Assembly (NCBI GenBank): GCA_027491075.1
Contig: JAIXWX010000006.1
Span: forward strand, 1 to 64,000
Source: Flavobacteriales bacterium
GTDB taxonomy: Bacteria > Bacteroidota > Bacteroidia > Flavobacteriales_D > Sanyastnellaceae
Direction: 5' to 3'
DNA length: 64,000 nt
Shown: piece by piece, positions 27,130 to 36,800 of the stretch
Position numbering within the stretch: position 1 is the stretch's first letter
How the letters are laid out: every line of letters begins with the position of its first letter
Notes under the pieces: model-generated
Database searches by the model: none
What the model was told of the DNA's origin: nothing
Seen by the model: the letters and a program-made list of their open reading frames with translations, nothing else
Translations under genes and position numbers: made by a program

Positions 27130-28403
27130 ACTTCTGTGCTGAATAAAGCGAAAGAGTTCATCAATTCATTCACCTCGCCTTTTACCTGATTTAGTACACC
27201 TTCATTTCCCAAATTCATCAACACGCGATCAATTAGATTAGCTACAATACTCATGTGCTCTTCTTTAAGACCTCTTGTGGTTATTGCAGGTGTTCCAATT
27301 CTAATTCCAGATGTCACAAACGGTGATTTATCGTCGAAGGGAACCATGTTCTTATTAACGGTTATATCAGCGGTTACGAGCCCATTTTCTGCATCTTTTC
27401 CTGTCAATCCTTTGCTTCTGAGATCCACCAGAAAACAGTGATTATCGGTTCCTCCGCTTACAATTCCATACCCTTTATCCAGAAGCTGCCCTGCCAGTGC
27501 AGATGCGTTTTTCATTACTTGAGCTCCATAAGATTTAAAACTTGGAGACAAAGCTTCTCTAAAGGCGACCGCTTTTGCAGCAATGACGTGTTCTAATGGC
27601 CCTCCTTGCATCCCTGGAAAAACTCCCGAGTCTAGCAAAGACGACATCATTCTCCACTCGCCCTTGGGTGTTTTCATACCAAAGGGATTTTCAAAGTCTT
27701 TTCCCATCATGATAATACCGCCTCTTGGCCCTCGAAGTGTTTTGTGTGTGGTAGAGGTTACAATATGACAATGAGGCATTGGGTCGTTTAAAAGGTTGGC
27801 CGCGATCAATCCAGCAGGATGAGAAATGTCAGCCATTAATAGCGCCCCGACTTTATCCGCAATATCTCTGAAGCGGGCATAGTCCCAGTCTCGACTATAC
27901 GCAGATGCGCCACAAATAAGAAGCTTTGGTTTTTCTAACAAGGCGATTCTCTCTACCTCATCCATATTAATAAGACCCGTGGTTTTATCTACACCATAAA
28001 ACACCGGCTGATAAAGCTTTCCGCTGTAGTTCACGGGGGAACCATGGGTCAGGTGACCTCCTTGCGCAAGGTCCAATCCCATGATTTTATCGCCTGGCTT
28101 TAGTACAGCCAACATCACTGCGCTGTTTGCATTAGCGCCGCTGTGTGGCTGAACGTTTGCCCATGCTGCACCGAACAACTCTTTTAACCTATCAATTGCT
28201 AATTGCTCTACTTGATCAACAATTTGGCAGCCACCATAATAACGCTTACCAGGAAGTCCTTCGGCGTACTTGTTGGTCAAAACAGATCCCATTGCCTGCA
28301 TTACTTCATCGCTCACAAAGTTTTCAGAAGCAATTAATTCAATGCCGTGAAGCTGTCGTTGATTCTCTTTTTCTATTAAGGAGAAAATTTCTTGATCGCG
28401 CAT
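27126..28403 (-). CDS. glyA: Serine hydroxymethyltransferase
   Basis: About 425 residues. It interconverts serine and glycine with tetrahydrofolate, supplying one-carbon units to the purine and thymidylate genes also present in this window. Motifs are [50 protein letters not shown] and the PLP-lysine segment [14 protein letters not shown] chose ATG 28403 ([13 protein letters not shown]) because conserved sequence starts there; the frame extends 26 codons upstream without similarity. A -7-like box (TACTTTCG on the minus strand, 28423-28430) lies 19 bases before it. Confidence 0.95.
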   Translation of the reverse strand: MRDQEIFSLIEKENQRQLHGIELIASENFVSDEVMQAMGSVLTNKYAEGLPGKRYYGGCQIVDQVEQLAIDRLKELFGAAWANVQPHSGANANSAVMLAVLKPGDKIMGLDLAQGGHLTHGSPVNYSGKLYQPVFYGVDKTTGLINMDEVERIALLEKPKLLICGASAYSRDWDYARFRDIADKVGALLMADISHPAGLIAANLLNDPMPHCHIVTSTTHKTLRGPRGGIIMMGKDFENPFGMKTPKGEWRMMSSLLDSGVFPGMQGGPLEHVIAAKAVAFREALSPSFKSYGAQVMKNASALAGQLLDKGYGIVSGGTDNHCFLVDLRSKGLTGKDAENGLVTADITVNKNMVPFDDKSPFVTSGIRIGTPAITTRGLKEEHMSIVANLIDRVLMNLGNEGVLNQVKGEVNELMNSFALFSTEV

Positions 28404-28422
28404 GTTCTTATGGAATAAAGCG

Positions 28423-28430
28423 CGAAAGTA
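28423..28430 (-). promoter_or_regulatory. Near-consensus -7 box (TACTTTCG) for glyA
   Basis: The minus strand reads TACTTTCG, one mismatch to TAnnTTTG, 19 bases before ATG 28403. The same variant occurs in front of pcrA and the sigma-54 activator. Confidence 0.4.
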
Positions 28431-28508
28431 GGGCGTAAAAATTGCAACATCAACAATCTTTCGTGAATTAAGTATTTGCACCTATCCTATAGTATTGAAC
28501 ATCCGCAA

Positions 28509-28516
28509 TAAGTTTG
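28509..28516 (+). promoter_or_regulatory. -7 box (TAAGTTTG) for the secreted YD-repeat-like gene
   Basis: TAAGTTTG is an exact TAnnTTTG match with only four bases (TAGA) before ATG 28521, which predicts a leaderless transcript. Confidence 0.55.
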
Positions 28517-28520
28517 TAGA

Positions 28521-29414
28521 ATGAAGAATTTAGTGTGCCTTGTTTTTCTTTTATCGTGCATTTTGGCTCCCGCTCAAATCATTGACAATAGACGCGGGAA
28601 TGCCTTTGAGGAAGAAATGTTCTTCAATCAAGAATTTTTATGGCAGAATAAAATAAAAACGATCACTGGAATAACCAGTATCAAAAGACCTCAGCGACCA
28701 ATAGAGCAAAGACCCGATGTGTGTGTTTACAAGTTTAACTCAGTAGGACTGCTAGAGGAACTCAATAAAGTAACGAGTATACTGCACCTTGTGGATAGCA
28801 TGACGATTCAGTTCAAAAGAAACGACCTGGGTGAAGTCGAACTGCGAACGGAAAATGGAAGTCGCGGTTTTTACACCAAAAAGTTTATCTATAACAAAGA
28901 AGGTTTAATTGAAAGAACCGATTTCGGAAAGAGTGAAAACACCTCTACCACCAAAGGCGTGCTTACCGCAGGTCAGTCTATCGTAATCAATAGTGAATCC
29001 TTTGAATACAACCGACTCGATCCTTTAACGCTCCGCAAAAACTGTTTTAACAATTACGGTCTTCTGTACTCTAGTATTACTTATAAGAAAAATGACTTAG
29101 GCTACATGACTTCCGAAATAGAAGAAACCGTCATGTCTGGAAGATCAACAACAAAAACATATACTTATAATGAGAAAGGTTGGATAAGTGCTATTGTATT
29201 TGACAATGGTAGTTTGGAAAACCAACCAAAACATATATTTACTTACGATCCACTGGGTAACTTGCTGAAGCTTGAAAAATTCAAAGGTGCGACCCTCATT
29301 CAAGAAATTGAAATACTCTATACTCCAACTATGCTCATTGAAGCTGTATTGGACCACGACCTTCAAAGTAGAGACATTCTCATAACGAAGTACAGCTATG
29401 AATATCATCCTTAG
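28521..29414 (+). CDS. Secreted protein with YD/RHS-like repeats, unknown function
   Basis: A 297-residue protein with a signal peptide (MKNLVCLVFLLSCILAPAQ). The body has loosely repeated Tyr-x-Tyr-Asn-x-x-Gly units (FIYNKEGLIERTDF, YKKNDLGYMTSEIEE, YTYNEKGWISAIVF, FTYDPLGNLLKLEKF), spaced as in YD/RHS-type beta repeats. Such repeats form extended carbohydrate-binding or shell-like structures in larger proteins. This short form has no toxin or core domain, so function is unknown. It ends YSYEYHP. Its last 17 bases overlap the next gene. Confidence 0.75.
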   Translation: MKNLVCLVFLLSCILAPAQIIDNRRGNAFEEEMFFNQEFLWQNKIKTITGITSIKRPQRPIEQRPDVCVYKFNSVGLLEELNKVTSILHLVDSMTIQFKRNDLGEVELRTENGSRGFYTKKFIYNKEGLIERTDFGKSENTSTTKGVLTAGQSIVINSESFEYNRLDPLTLRKNCFNNYGLLYSSITYKKNDLGYMTSEIEETVMSGRSTTKTYTYNEKGWISAIVFDNGSLENQPKHIFTYDPLGNLLKLEKFKGATLIQEIEILYTPTMLIEAVLDHDLQSRDILITKYSYEYHP

Positions 29415-29715
29415 ATTATCCATATTTCTGATTTTATGGACTATTGGCGCAACAGATAACGTTTTGCACGCTCAAAGGAGACCTAAAAAATCAGATGGGG
29501 CTGGCATTAGTAGAGAAGATGCTATTGAACAGAAGAAAAAACAAAGGGCAGCCAAAGTTGCCGAATATGAAATCAAAAAGAAACACTTACAGGAGATTCA
29601 GAGCAAGTCGACCCAAAAGAGGATGAAGAAAAGTCTCAAAAGGGCTCAAAAACTTTCAAAGGGGACAAACATCCCACTTCACAAACGTATATTTAGAAGG
29701 AGAAAAGTAGCTTAG
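29398..29715 (+). CDS. Small, very basic secreted protein
   Basis: A 105-residue protein with a signal peptide (LRLSIFLILWTIGATDNVLHAQ). The mature part is strongly basic and predicted helical (QKKKQRAAKVAEYEIKKKHL, STQKRMKKSLKRAQKLSKG) and ends HKRIFRRRKVA. I recognise the pattern as a widespread but unnamed Bacteroidota family. Its charge suggests binding to something acidic, such as LPS, capsule or nucleic acid, which is inference only. It overlaps the preceding gene by 17 bp and is probably coupled to it. Confidence 0.68.
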   Translation: MNIILRLSIFLILWTIGATDNVLHAQRRPKKSDGAGISREDAIEQKKKQRAAKVAEYEIKKKHLQEIQSKSTQKRMKKSLKRAQKLSKGTNIPLHKRIFRRRKVA

Positions 29716-30031
29716 TACTTTGCATCTCACTAAATAAGCACCGCTCCTAATGATTTAAAACCGCTTATCAGACCTGTATAGATTTCAAAGTTTGTGTTAA
29801 TCTTGAATTTTAACATTGACATCCGGTTAACGTATTTTTGAGAAAAATTTAATGATTTGTGAAGAAGCGATGCCCAAAAAATGAATAATTCTAAGAAAAT
29901 ACGCTCTCAAAAACACTGATCCTCAGCCCGTTTCAAGTGATTTTGAGAAAGTCATATAAAACAACGAAGATTTCATATTTTAGCGCCCGTTTCTAATAAA
30001 CGCAGCAAAGAATTACCTTAACCTGTCTGTT
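29716..30031 (+). other. 316-base intergenic region before the TonB receptor cassette
   Basis: This is the only gap over 300 bases in the window, and I see no gene or RNA in it. It holds the inverted repeat at 29905-29948 and a weak -7-like box TATTTTAG (29976-29983), about 48 bases before the receptor ATG. It is A/T-rich throughout. It is the natural control region for the 30-39 kb cassette. Confidence 0.5.
29905..29948 (+). repeat. Inverted repeat upstream of the TonB receptor
   Basis: TCTCAAAA (29905-29912) and CACT (29914-29917) pair with AGTG (29936-29939) and TTTTGAGA (29941-29948), with one unpaired A on each side and an 18-base loop. It could be an operator or an RNA hairpin in the leader. 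There is no T-run, so it is not a terminator. Confidence 0.45.
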
Positions 30032-33000
30032 ATGCAGAGAAAAATTTACTTACTTATTGTACTTGCCTGCCTCGCTGTCACTGGAGCTTTTGCTCAAGGG
30101 AACAGTGGAACCTTAAAGGGTAAAGTCATCGATAAGGACACCAAAGAACCGCTAGCACTCGCTAACGTGGTGGTATTTCTAAATGGTAACCTTGTTACAG
30201 GTGGCCAAACGGATTTTGATGGGGAATACACCATCAAGCCTATAGATCCAGGAACGTACGACATCGAATTCAGAATGGTGGGTTATACCGCCCAAACTCT
30301 AAAGGGAATCCCTGTATCTTCTGGTCAAATTCGTTTCGTTAACGCAGAGCTTTCTTCTGGATCTGAGTTGGAAGGAGTAGAAATCATTGATTACAAGGTT
30401 CCACTTATTGATAAAGATGGTGGTGCATCTGGTGGAACAGTAACACGTGAAGAAATCGCTAAAATGCCTAGTCGTGACGCTTTGGGATTGGCCCAAACAG
30501 TTGCTGGGGTAAATAGCGCTGGAACCGGCGGCGGTATTTCTATTCGTGGTGCACGTACAGGATCCACTTGGGTATACATTGACGGTATTAAAGTAAGAGG
30601 TTCAACTGCTCTACCCAAATCTGCTATCGAGGAAGTTGCCGTAATTACTGGAGGTATTCCTGCAAACATCGGGGATGCTACAGGTGGTGTAATCAATATT
30701 GCGCTTCGAAGCGCATCCGCTAAATACACTGGTGGCATTGAAGTCATTAGTTCTGGTTTTAAGAGCGGTGAAGGAGCAGTTGGCTTGGATAGATTCGGCT
30801 ACAATCTTATCGAAGGATCTCTATCAGGTCCTCTTGTGTTTAAAAAGAACGACAAAGGCGAGAAAGTGCGTCCTATTTTAGGATTCTTCTTATCTGGAAA
30901 CTATACTGACTTGGTTGACCCCAACCCCGCTTTCGGTGGAAATTTCCGAATGAAGGAAGAGTTCAGACAAGATCTTATCACTAATCCTTTAAGAAGAAAC
31001 CCATCTGGTATCGGGGTGTTATACAACGCTGACTTCTTAACTGGAAATGCTTTTGAAAGAGTTAGAACTAACCTAAATAGCCGACAGCGCTCCGCGAACT
31101 TGGTTGCAAAAATAGACTTCAATATTTCTGAAAATAGCACGCTTACTTTAGGTGCTACTGGAGCGTATGGAAGGGGACATCAGTTCAGTTATGCTAACAT
31201 GCTTATGAACTGGGAAAACAACCAACTGGCTACAGACCTTGACTGGAGAGGATATGCTCGTTTCTCTCACAGAGTCAAGAACAGTGAGGAAGCGAAGGCC
31301 AATAATTTGAAGAATGTTTTCTTCACAATTATGACTGACTTCAGCCAAACATTCCGAAGAAGAGAGGATGATACACACCGCGATAACATTATGCGCTACG
31401 GTCACGTAGGTTATTTTGATTTTGTTCGTGGAACTTCCTATGACTTTACAGGATCCTACTTCCGTCAAAACGCAAGTCAGGTGTTCATGAATACTTTCTT
31501 CACCCCTTCAGAATATAATCCTGAGGCTGCAGCAATAACGAATCAATATTTCTCATTGCCTGTTAATCCCGCAGTGCTTGACCTTATTACCGATGCAAAC
31601 GGCAATATTATTCGCGATCCAAAGGATATCTTCCTTTCCACACCTGGTATTGTGCCTTTTGTTAGTTCTCAGCCTTACGCTTCAGTTGAAAATATTCTTC
31701 TTGGCAACGGTCTGATTAATGGTCTGGTACCCGATGCTACCTACAACATGTGGTCCTATCTTGGAACTCAAAACAACAACTTCTCAAAAAGCAATACGAA
31801 TCAATTCCGTGTTTCTGGTGCATTCTCAGGTGACTTAGGTAACCATGCACTTCAACTAGGTTTCGAATTTGAACAGCGTCGTGACGTGGGGTACTTCCTA
31901 GCGCCTATCGGACTTTGGGATGCAGCTCGTCTGTTTACCAACGCTCATATTTCCGAGTTAGACAACGCTCCTGGCTCTGGCTATGATTCTACTACAGTTA
32001 CTGTTAATGGTCAGAACTATGTTTACTTCAATCAATTGGTTGGTAACAACCAATTTGAATTCGACTATAACCTCCGCGAATCTTTAGGACTCGATCCCAA
32101 TGGTACAGACTGGGTTAACGTGTTAAACATCGATCCAGACGATTTGGATGTTTCAATGTTTGGCGCTGATGACCTTCTAAATCAGGGTCAGAACTACGTA
32201 ACTTATTTTGGATATGATCACACAGGAAGAAGACTAAGAGGTCGTCCTTCAATTGACGATTTCTTCCAAGATCAAAAAACAGTTGGAGGTAGAGACTATT
32301 TCACGCGTCCTATTGGAGCCTTTGAACCGAACTATTTCGCACTTTACTTGATGGATAAGTTTGCATTTGATGACTTGATCTTCAATGTAGGGGTGCGTCT
32401 AGATCGTTTTGATGCCAACCAACCGGTTCTAAAAGATCCATATGTTGTTGGTGTAGGCACCACTGTTGGTGAAACCGATTTTAGCAACTTTATTGGAACC
32501 ACGGCAGCACCATCTAACATTGGAAGCGACTACGTAGTTTACGTTAATGACGTTAATAACCCAACAACAGTCAAGGGTTATAGAAATGGAGACAACTGGT
32601 ATAACGCAAGCGGCCAGCTTGTTACCGACCCATTCACTTCAGTTGCAGAAGGAGGACGTTTGAATCCTCTGCTACAAGGAGATCCAGATGAACTCACCTC
32701 TGAAGCTTTCAGAGACTATGATCCTGCAGTAAACATTATGCCTCGTATCGCATTCTCTTTCCCAATTTCGGACGAAGCATTGTTCTTTGCTCACTATGAC
32801 ATCTTAACTCAGAGACCTACTGAAGCGAATCGTTTCAATCCAGTGGATTACTTGTTCGTAGGAACTGGTCGTAACGTTTTGATGAACAATCCAAATTTGC
32901 GTCCTGAGAGAACGGTAGACTATGCGTTAGGATTCCAGCAAATTCTCAGCAGAACATCTTCATTAAAAGTTGAAGCCTTCTACCGTGAATTGAGAGATAT

Positions 33001-33805
33001 GATTCAGGTGAGAAACTTCGTTGGAGCTTATCCTCTCACATACCGTACCTTCGACAATCTCGACTTTGGTACTGTTAAAGGGTTGACTCTTTCTTATGAC
33101 CTCAGAAGAACAGGTAATGTTTGGATGAAGACCTCTTACACCCTTCAGTTTGCTGATGGAACTGGATCAACTACTCAAACAGCACTTGCATTGATCAATA
33201 ATGGATTGCCCAACCTACGTAACGTAAATCCATTCAACTATGACCAGCGCCACCGTATCGTAACGACCATCGACTACCGTTACGGAGAGGGAGCCGAATA
33301 CAATGGTCCAGTATGGTTTGGTAAGCAAGTATTTAAGAACACTGGTGCTAACCTCATCGTAAACTTAGGAAGTGGTACACCTTATACTGCTTCTCAATTT
33401 GCTACTCCAATCACTGGAGAACTTGCTCCTGCAACACGCGGAAGTCTCAATGGAGCTCGCCTTCCTTGGCAGTTCAACGTTGATGCTCAAATCGACCGTA
33501 ACATCACTCTGAAGTTTGGAAAGACTTCAGGAGAAGGAGCAGACGCCAAGAGAGAGAAAGTTGCAAACTTGAACGTTTACCTATGGGTTCTAAACTTATT
33601 GAACACTCGCAATATTCAAGGCGTGTATCGCTTCACCGGCACACCCGATGATGATGGATACCTTGCCTCTGCGCAGTTCCAGCCACTGATAGAGCAGCAG
33701 GTAGATCCGACTGCCTACAGAAACTACTACACCATGTTTATGAATAACCCTTACAACCTCGCGGCACCTCGCCAAATTCGTTTGGGTATTCGTCTAGATT
33801 TTTAA
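30032..33805 (+). CDS. TonB-dependent receptor with carboxypeptidase regulatory-like domain
   Basis: A 1257-residue protein. It has a signal peptide (through TGAFAQG, about 22) and an N-terminal carboxypeptidase regulatory-like domain at about 25-105 (GTLKGKVIDKDTKEPLALANV ... FDGEYTIKPIDPGTYDIEF). A plug domain at about 130-235 includes GGGISIRGARTGSTWVYIDG and GGIPANIGDATGGVINI. A 22-strand-type barrel ends PRQIRLGIRLDF. It should import a ligand through the outer membrane using TonB energy. There is no SusD gene beside it. Instead a 1435-residue secreted protein and a PorV-type barrel follow at 31- and 23-base gaps, so the three probably form one operon. Confidence 0.93.
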   Translation: MQRKIYLLIVLACLAVTGAFAQGNSGTLKGKVIDKDTKEPLALANVVVFLNGNLVTGGQTDFDGEYTIKPIDPGTYDIEFRMVGYTAQTLKGIPVSSGQIRFVNAELSSGSELEGVEIIDYKVPLIDKDGGASGGTVTREEIAKMPSRDALGLAQTVAGVNSAGTGGGISIRGARTGSTWVYIDGIKVRGSTALPKSAIEEVAVITGGIPANIGDATGGVINIALRSASAKYTGGIEVISSGFKSGEGAVGLDRFGYNLIEGSLSGPLVFKKNDKGEKVRPILGFFLSGNYTDLVDPNPAFGGNFRMKEEFRQDLITNPLRRNPSGIGVLYNADFLTGNAFERVRTNLNSRQRSANLVAKIDFNISENSTLTLGATGAYGRGHQFSYANMLMNWENNQLATDLDWRGYARFSHRVKNSEEAKANNLKNVFFTIMTDFSQTFRRREDDTHRDNIMRYGHVGYFDFVRGTSYDFTGSYFRQNASQVFMNTFFTPSEYNPEAAAITNQYFSLPVNPAVLDLITDANGNIIRDPKDIFLSTPGIVPFVSSQPYASVENILLGNGLINGLVPDATYNMWSYLGTQNNNFSKSNTNQFRVSGAFSGDLGNHALQLGFEFEQRRDVGYFLAPIGLWDAARLFTNAHISELDNAPGSGYDSTTVTVNGQNYVYFNQLVGNNQFEFDYNLRESLGLDPNGTDWVNVLNIDPDDLDVSMFGADDLLNQGQNYVTYFGYDHTGRRLRGRPSIDDFFQDQKTVGGRDYFTRPIGAFEPNYFALYLMDKFAFDDLIFNVGVRLDRFDANQPVLKDPYVVGVGTTVGETDFSNFIGTTAAPSNIGSDYVVYVNDVNNPTTVKGYRNGDNWYNASGQLVTDPFTSVAEGGRLNPLLQGDPDELTSEAFRDYDPAVNIMPRIAFSFPISDEALFFAHYDILTQRPTEANRFNPVDYLFVGTGRNVLMNNPNLRPERTVDYALGFQQILSRTSSLKVEAFYRELRDMIQVRNFVGAYPLTYRTFDNLDFGTVKGLTLSYDLRRTGNVWMKTSYTLQFADGTGSTTQTALALINNGLPNLRNVNPFNYDQRHRIVTTIDYRYGEGAEYNGPVWFGKQVFKNTGANLIVNLGSGTPYTASQFATPITGELAPATRGSLNGARLPWQFNVDAQIDRNITLKFGKTSGEGADAKREKVANLNVYLWVLNLLNTRNIQGVYRFTGTPDDDGYLASAQFQPLIEQQVDPTAYRNYYTMFMNNPYNLAAPRQIRLGIRLDF

Positions 33806-33836
33806 GTAAGAACAAGAAGATTAAAACAGCCGAGAA

Positions 33837-36800
33837 ATGATAAAAATCATTAGAAACATCAGTTTACTGGCACTCGCAATTGCATTGGCGACTGACGCTT
33901 CATCCATGCGCTATATGGGATCTGGAAATTCCAATGGCAATGGTGGTGGCAATGGCACCAATTCCAATACCGATCCTCGTCTAACGCAGGAAGAGGAATA
34001 TACCCGTGCAGCGGCCTGTGCGCCTGCTAACGCACTAACCAACCTAGAGCTCAACAACGTCCGTGCTCGTATAGAAACGGGTGGATCGATGTGGCAAGAC
34101 CGCGCTGTAAGCCGCGCCTTCTACGAAGTTCCAAAAGACGGTGGCGTTAGTTCTATTTATTCCGGAGCACTTTGGATGGGTGGTCTTTCTCCTGATGCTC
34201 AATTGAAGCTCGCAGCGGTTACGTTCAGAGCAGATGGTAACGATTACTGGCCGGGGCCTTTAACTAATGACGGAACGGCCACTGTTACAGAAGACATTTG
34301 TACGCAATATGACCGTTTCTTCATGAGCTTTCGTCAAGATGCGCAAGCCCATCGTGCTTATTGGGATTGTACTACTTCAGGTGGTGATGATTGTGCGGAT
34401 TACAGCATGCCTGCATACTTTGCCGAATACCCAGCGGAAGGAGACCCCAATTTGCAGCAAGACTTTTATCTAGCACCATTTTATGATTACAACGATGATG
34501 GATTTTATAATCCTCAAGAAGGTGACTATCCTTGGTATGATTTCTTAAAAGAAATTGACTGCCGAACAAGGAATCGTGAAAGTGTGGTTCCGCTTTTCGG
34601 TGACCAAACGTATTACTGGATTTTCAATGACCGTGGTAACATTCACACCGAATCACAAGGTCAGCCTATTGGTATGGAAATCCGCGCGCAAGCGTTTGCA
34701 TTCACTACGAATGATGAGATCAACAATATGACGTTCTACAACTATGTGTTGATCAACCAAGGATCTCAAACACTTACTGAAACATATTTTGGTTCATGGG
34801 TGGACGCAGATCTAGGCTTCGCAGCAGACGATTACGTAGGTTGTGACGTGCAACGCGGTTTAGGTTATTGCTATAACGGTGATAATACAGATGAGGCTGG
34901 ATCAGGATCTAACGGATATGGTGCGAATCCTCCAGCAGTAGGTGTTGACTTCTTTGAAGGTCCATATCAGGACTATGATGAGGTAGATAATCCATTGACC
35001 GATGATGTTGCGTTGGCTATTTCTCAAAAAGGTATTCCTTACAAAGGTTTGGGTATAGGTTATGGTGATGGTGTGGTGGACAACGAGCGCTTCGGAATGC
35101 GTCGTTTCGTTTACTATAACATTGGTTCAAATCCTATCAACGGTGACCCAGACGTTGCTCCAGACTACTACAACTACATGAGAGGTTTCTGGAAAAATGG
35201 AGACCGTATGCAGTATGGTGGTAATGGTATCCCCGGTGAAAGTGGCGTTACTGAAATTGCCGCAGGTTACATGTTCCCAAAGGATACAGACCCCTTGCAT
35301 TGGGGTACTGAAGGTGTTGAAATGCCATTTTGGAGTGAAGAGGTTACTCTTGCTGCTCAAGATAACCAACCCGGTGACCGTCGTTTTATTCAGTCAGCTG
35401 GTCCTTTCACGCTCTTGCCTGGAGACTATAACAACATTACAGTTGGGGTGGTTTGGGCTAGAAGTGGTGGTGGTGGTGCTCTTGCTTCTGTAGCACTAAT
35501 GAAAGATGCCGATGACAAAGCTCAAGCTCTATTTGATAACTGCTTTGAGTTAGTGTCGGGTCCTGATGCTCCAGACGTTACCGTTAGAGAACTGGAAAAC
35601 GAGATCATCCTCATGCTTTCGAATGAGAATACTATCAGCAATAATTTCCAAGAAAACTATTTGGAATTTGATGCTTCCATTCCAGAAGAAATCGAATCGC
35701 TTGGATTGACTTACACTCCAGAGCAAAGATCATATACTTTCGAAGGTTACATGGTATACCAATTAGCGAATGCCACTGTAGGTCCTGATGAACTCAGTGA
35801 TGTATCTAAAGCTCGCTTGATTTTCCAAACGGATGTAGAAAATGATATCACCTCTATTGTCAATTATGAATTTGACTCAGACAATGATTTGATTATCCCA
35901 ACACTCAAAGTAAATGGAGCCAACGAAGGAATTTCAAGATCGTTCCGTATTACCCAGGATGCATTCGCTCAAGGTGTTAACACCCTTGTTAACCACAAGA
36001 CCTATTATTTCATGGCGATCGCATATGGATACAACAATTACCTTGATTACAACACAGAAACTCGTCAAGGTCAATCTAGAGTATTCATCAGCTCAAGAAA
36101 AGCGGCCATTGGAGAAATCCAAGTGATCCCGGCTATACCACATACACCTTCTCCAGCAGCGGAGGGGACTATTCAAAACTCAGTATATGGTCAAGGTATT
36201 GCTCTAACCCGTCTCGAGGGAAGAGGAGCTGGCACGAGAGATCTATTATTCGATCCTGCTTCTGAAAATGAAATCCTTCAAAATGGATTCTCCGCGGCAG
36301 TTACGTATGCTCCGGGCGCAGGACCTGTGGATGTTCGCGTTATAGATCCTTTGAAAGTTCAAAGCGCAGATTTCGAACTACGCCTCGCTGGTCCTGAAGA
36401 TGTAGAAGAGGACAACCCCGATTCTTTGAGGTGGGAATTAGTGAATCTTGAAACGGGAGAGGTAGTTCCTCACTACAAGAGTTTCAAAGTGGCGAGTGAG
36501 GATGTGCTCATTGACTATGGTATATCCATTAACTGGGGCAATTATATCATTCCTAATCCGATTGAGGAAGAACCTAATTACCTGGTACCAGAGTTTTTGA
36601 GCGGAACGATAACTTACGCTAATCCTGCACAACGTTGGTTAGGTGGAATTCCTGATCAAGAAGGACAAGACCCATTGAACTGGATTCGTTCTGGTTCAGA
36701 CTTGGAAGTAACGGATAATGGCACGGTAGCCGAAAATATTTATGCCGACTATGGCATCGATATCACAACCACTTTCGCTCAGGCGTCTGTCGATGGACAA

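Noticed and set aside
35463-35480. GGTGGTGGTGGTGG-like run as a microsatellite or regulatory repeat
   Set aside because: It is in frame within the giant protein and simply encodes a short Ser/Gly run; no expansion or neighbouring copies.
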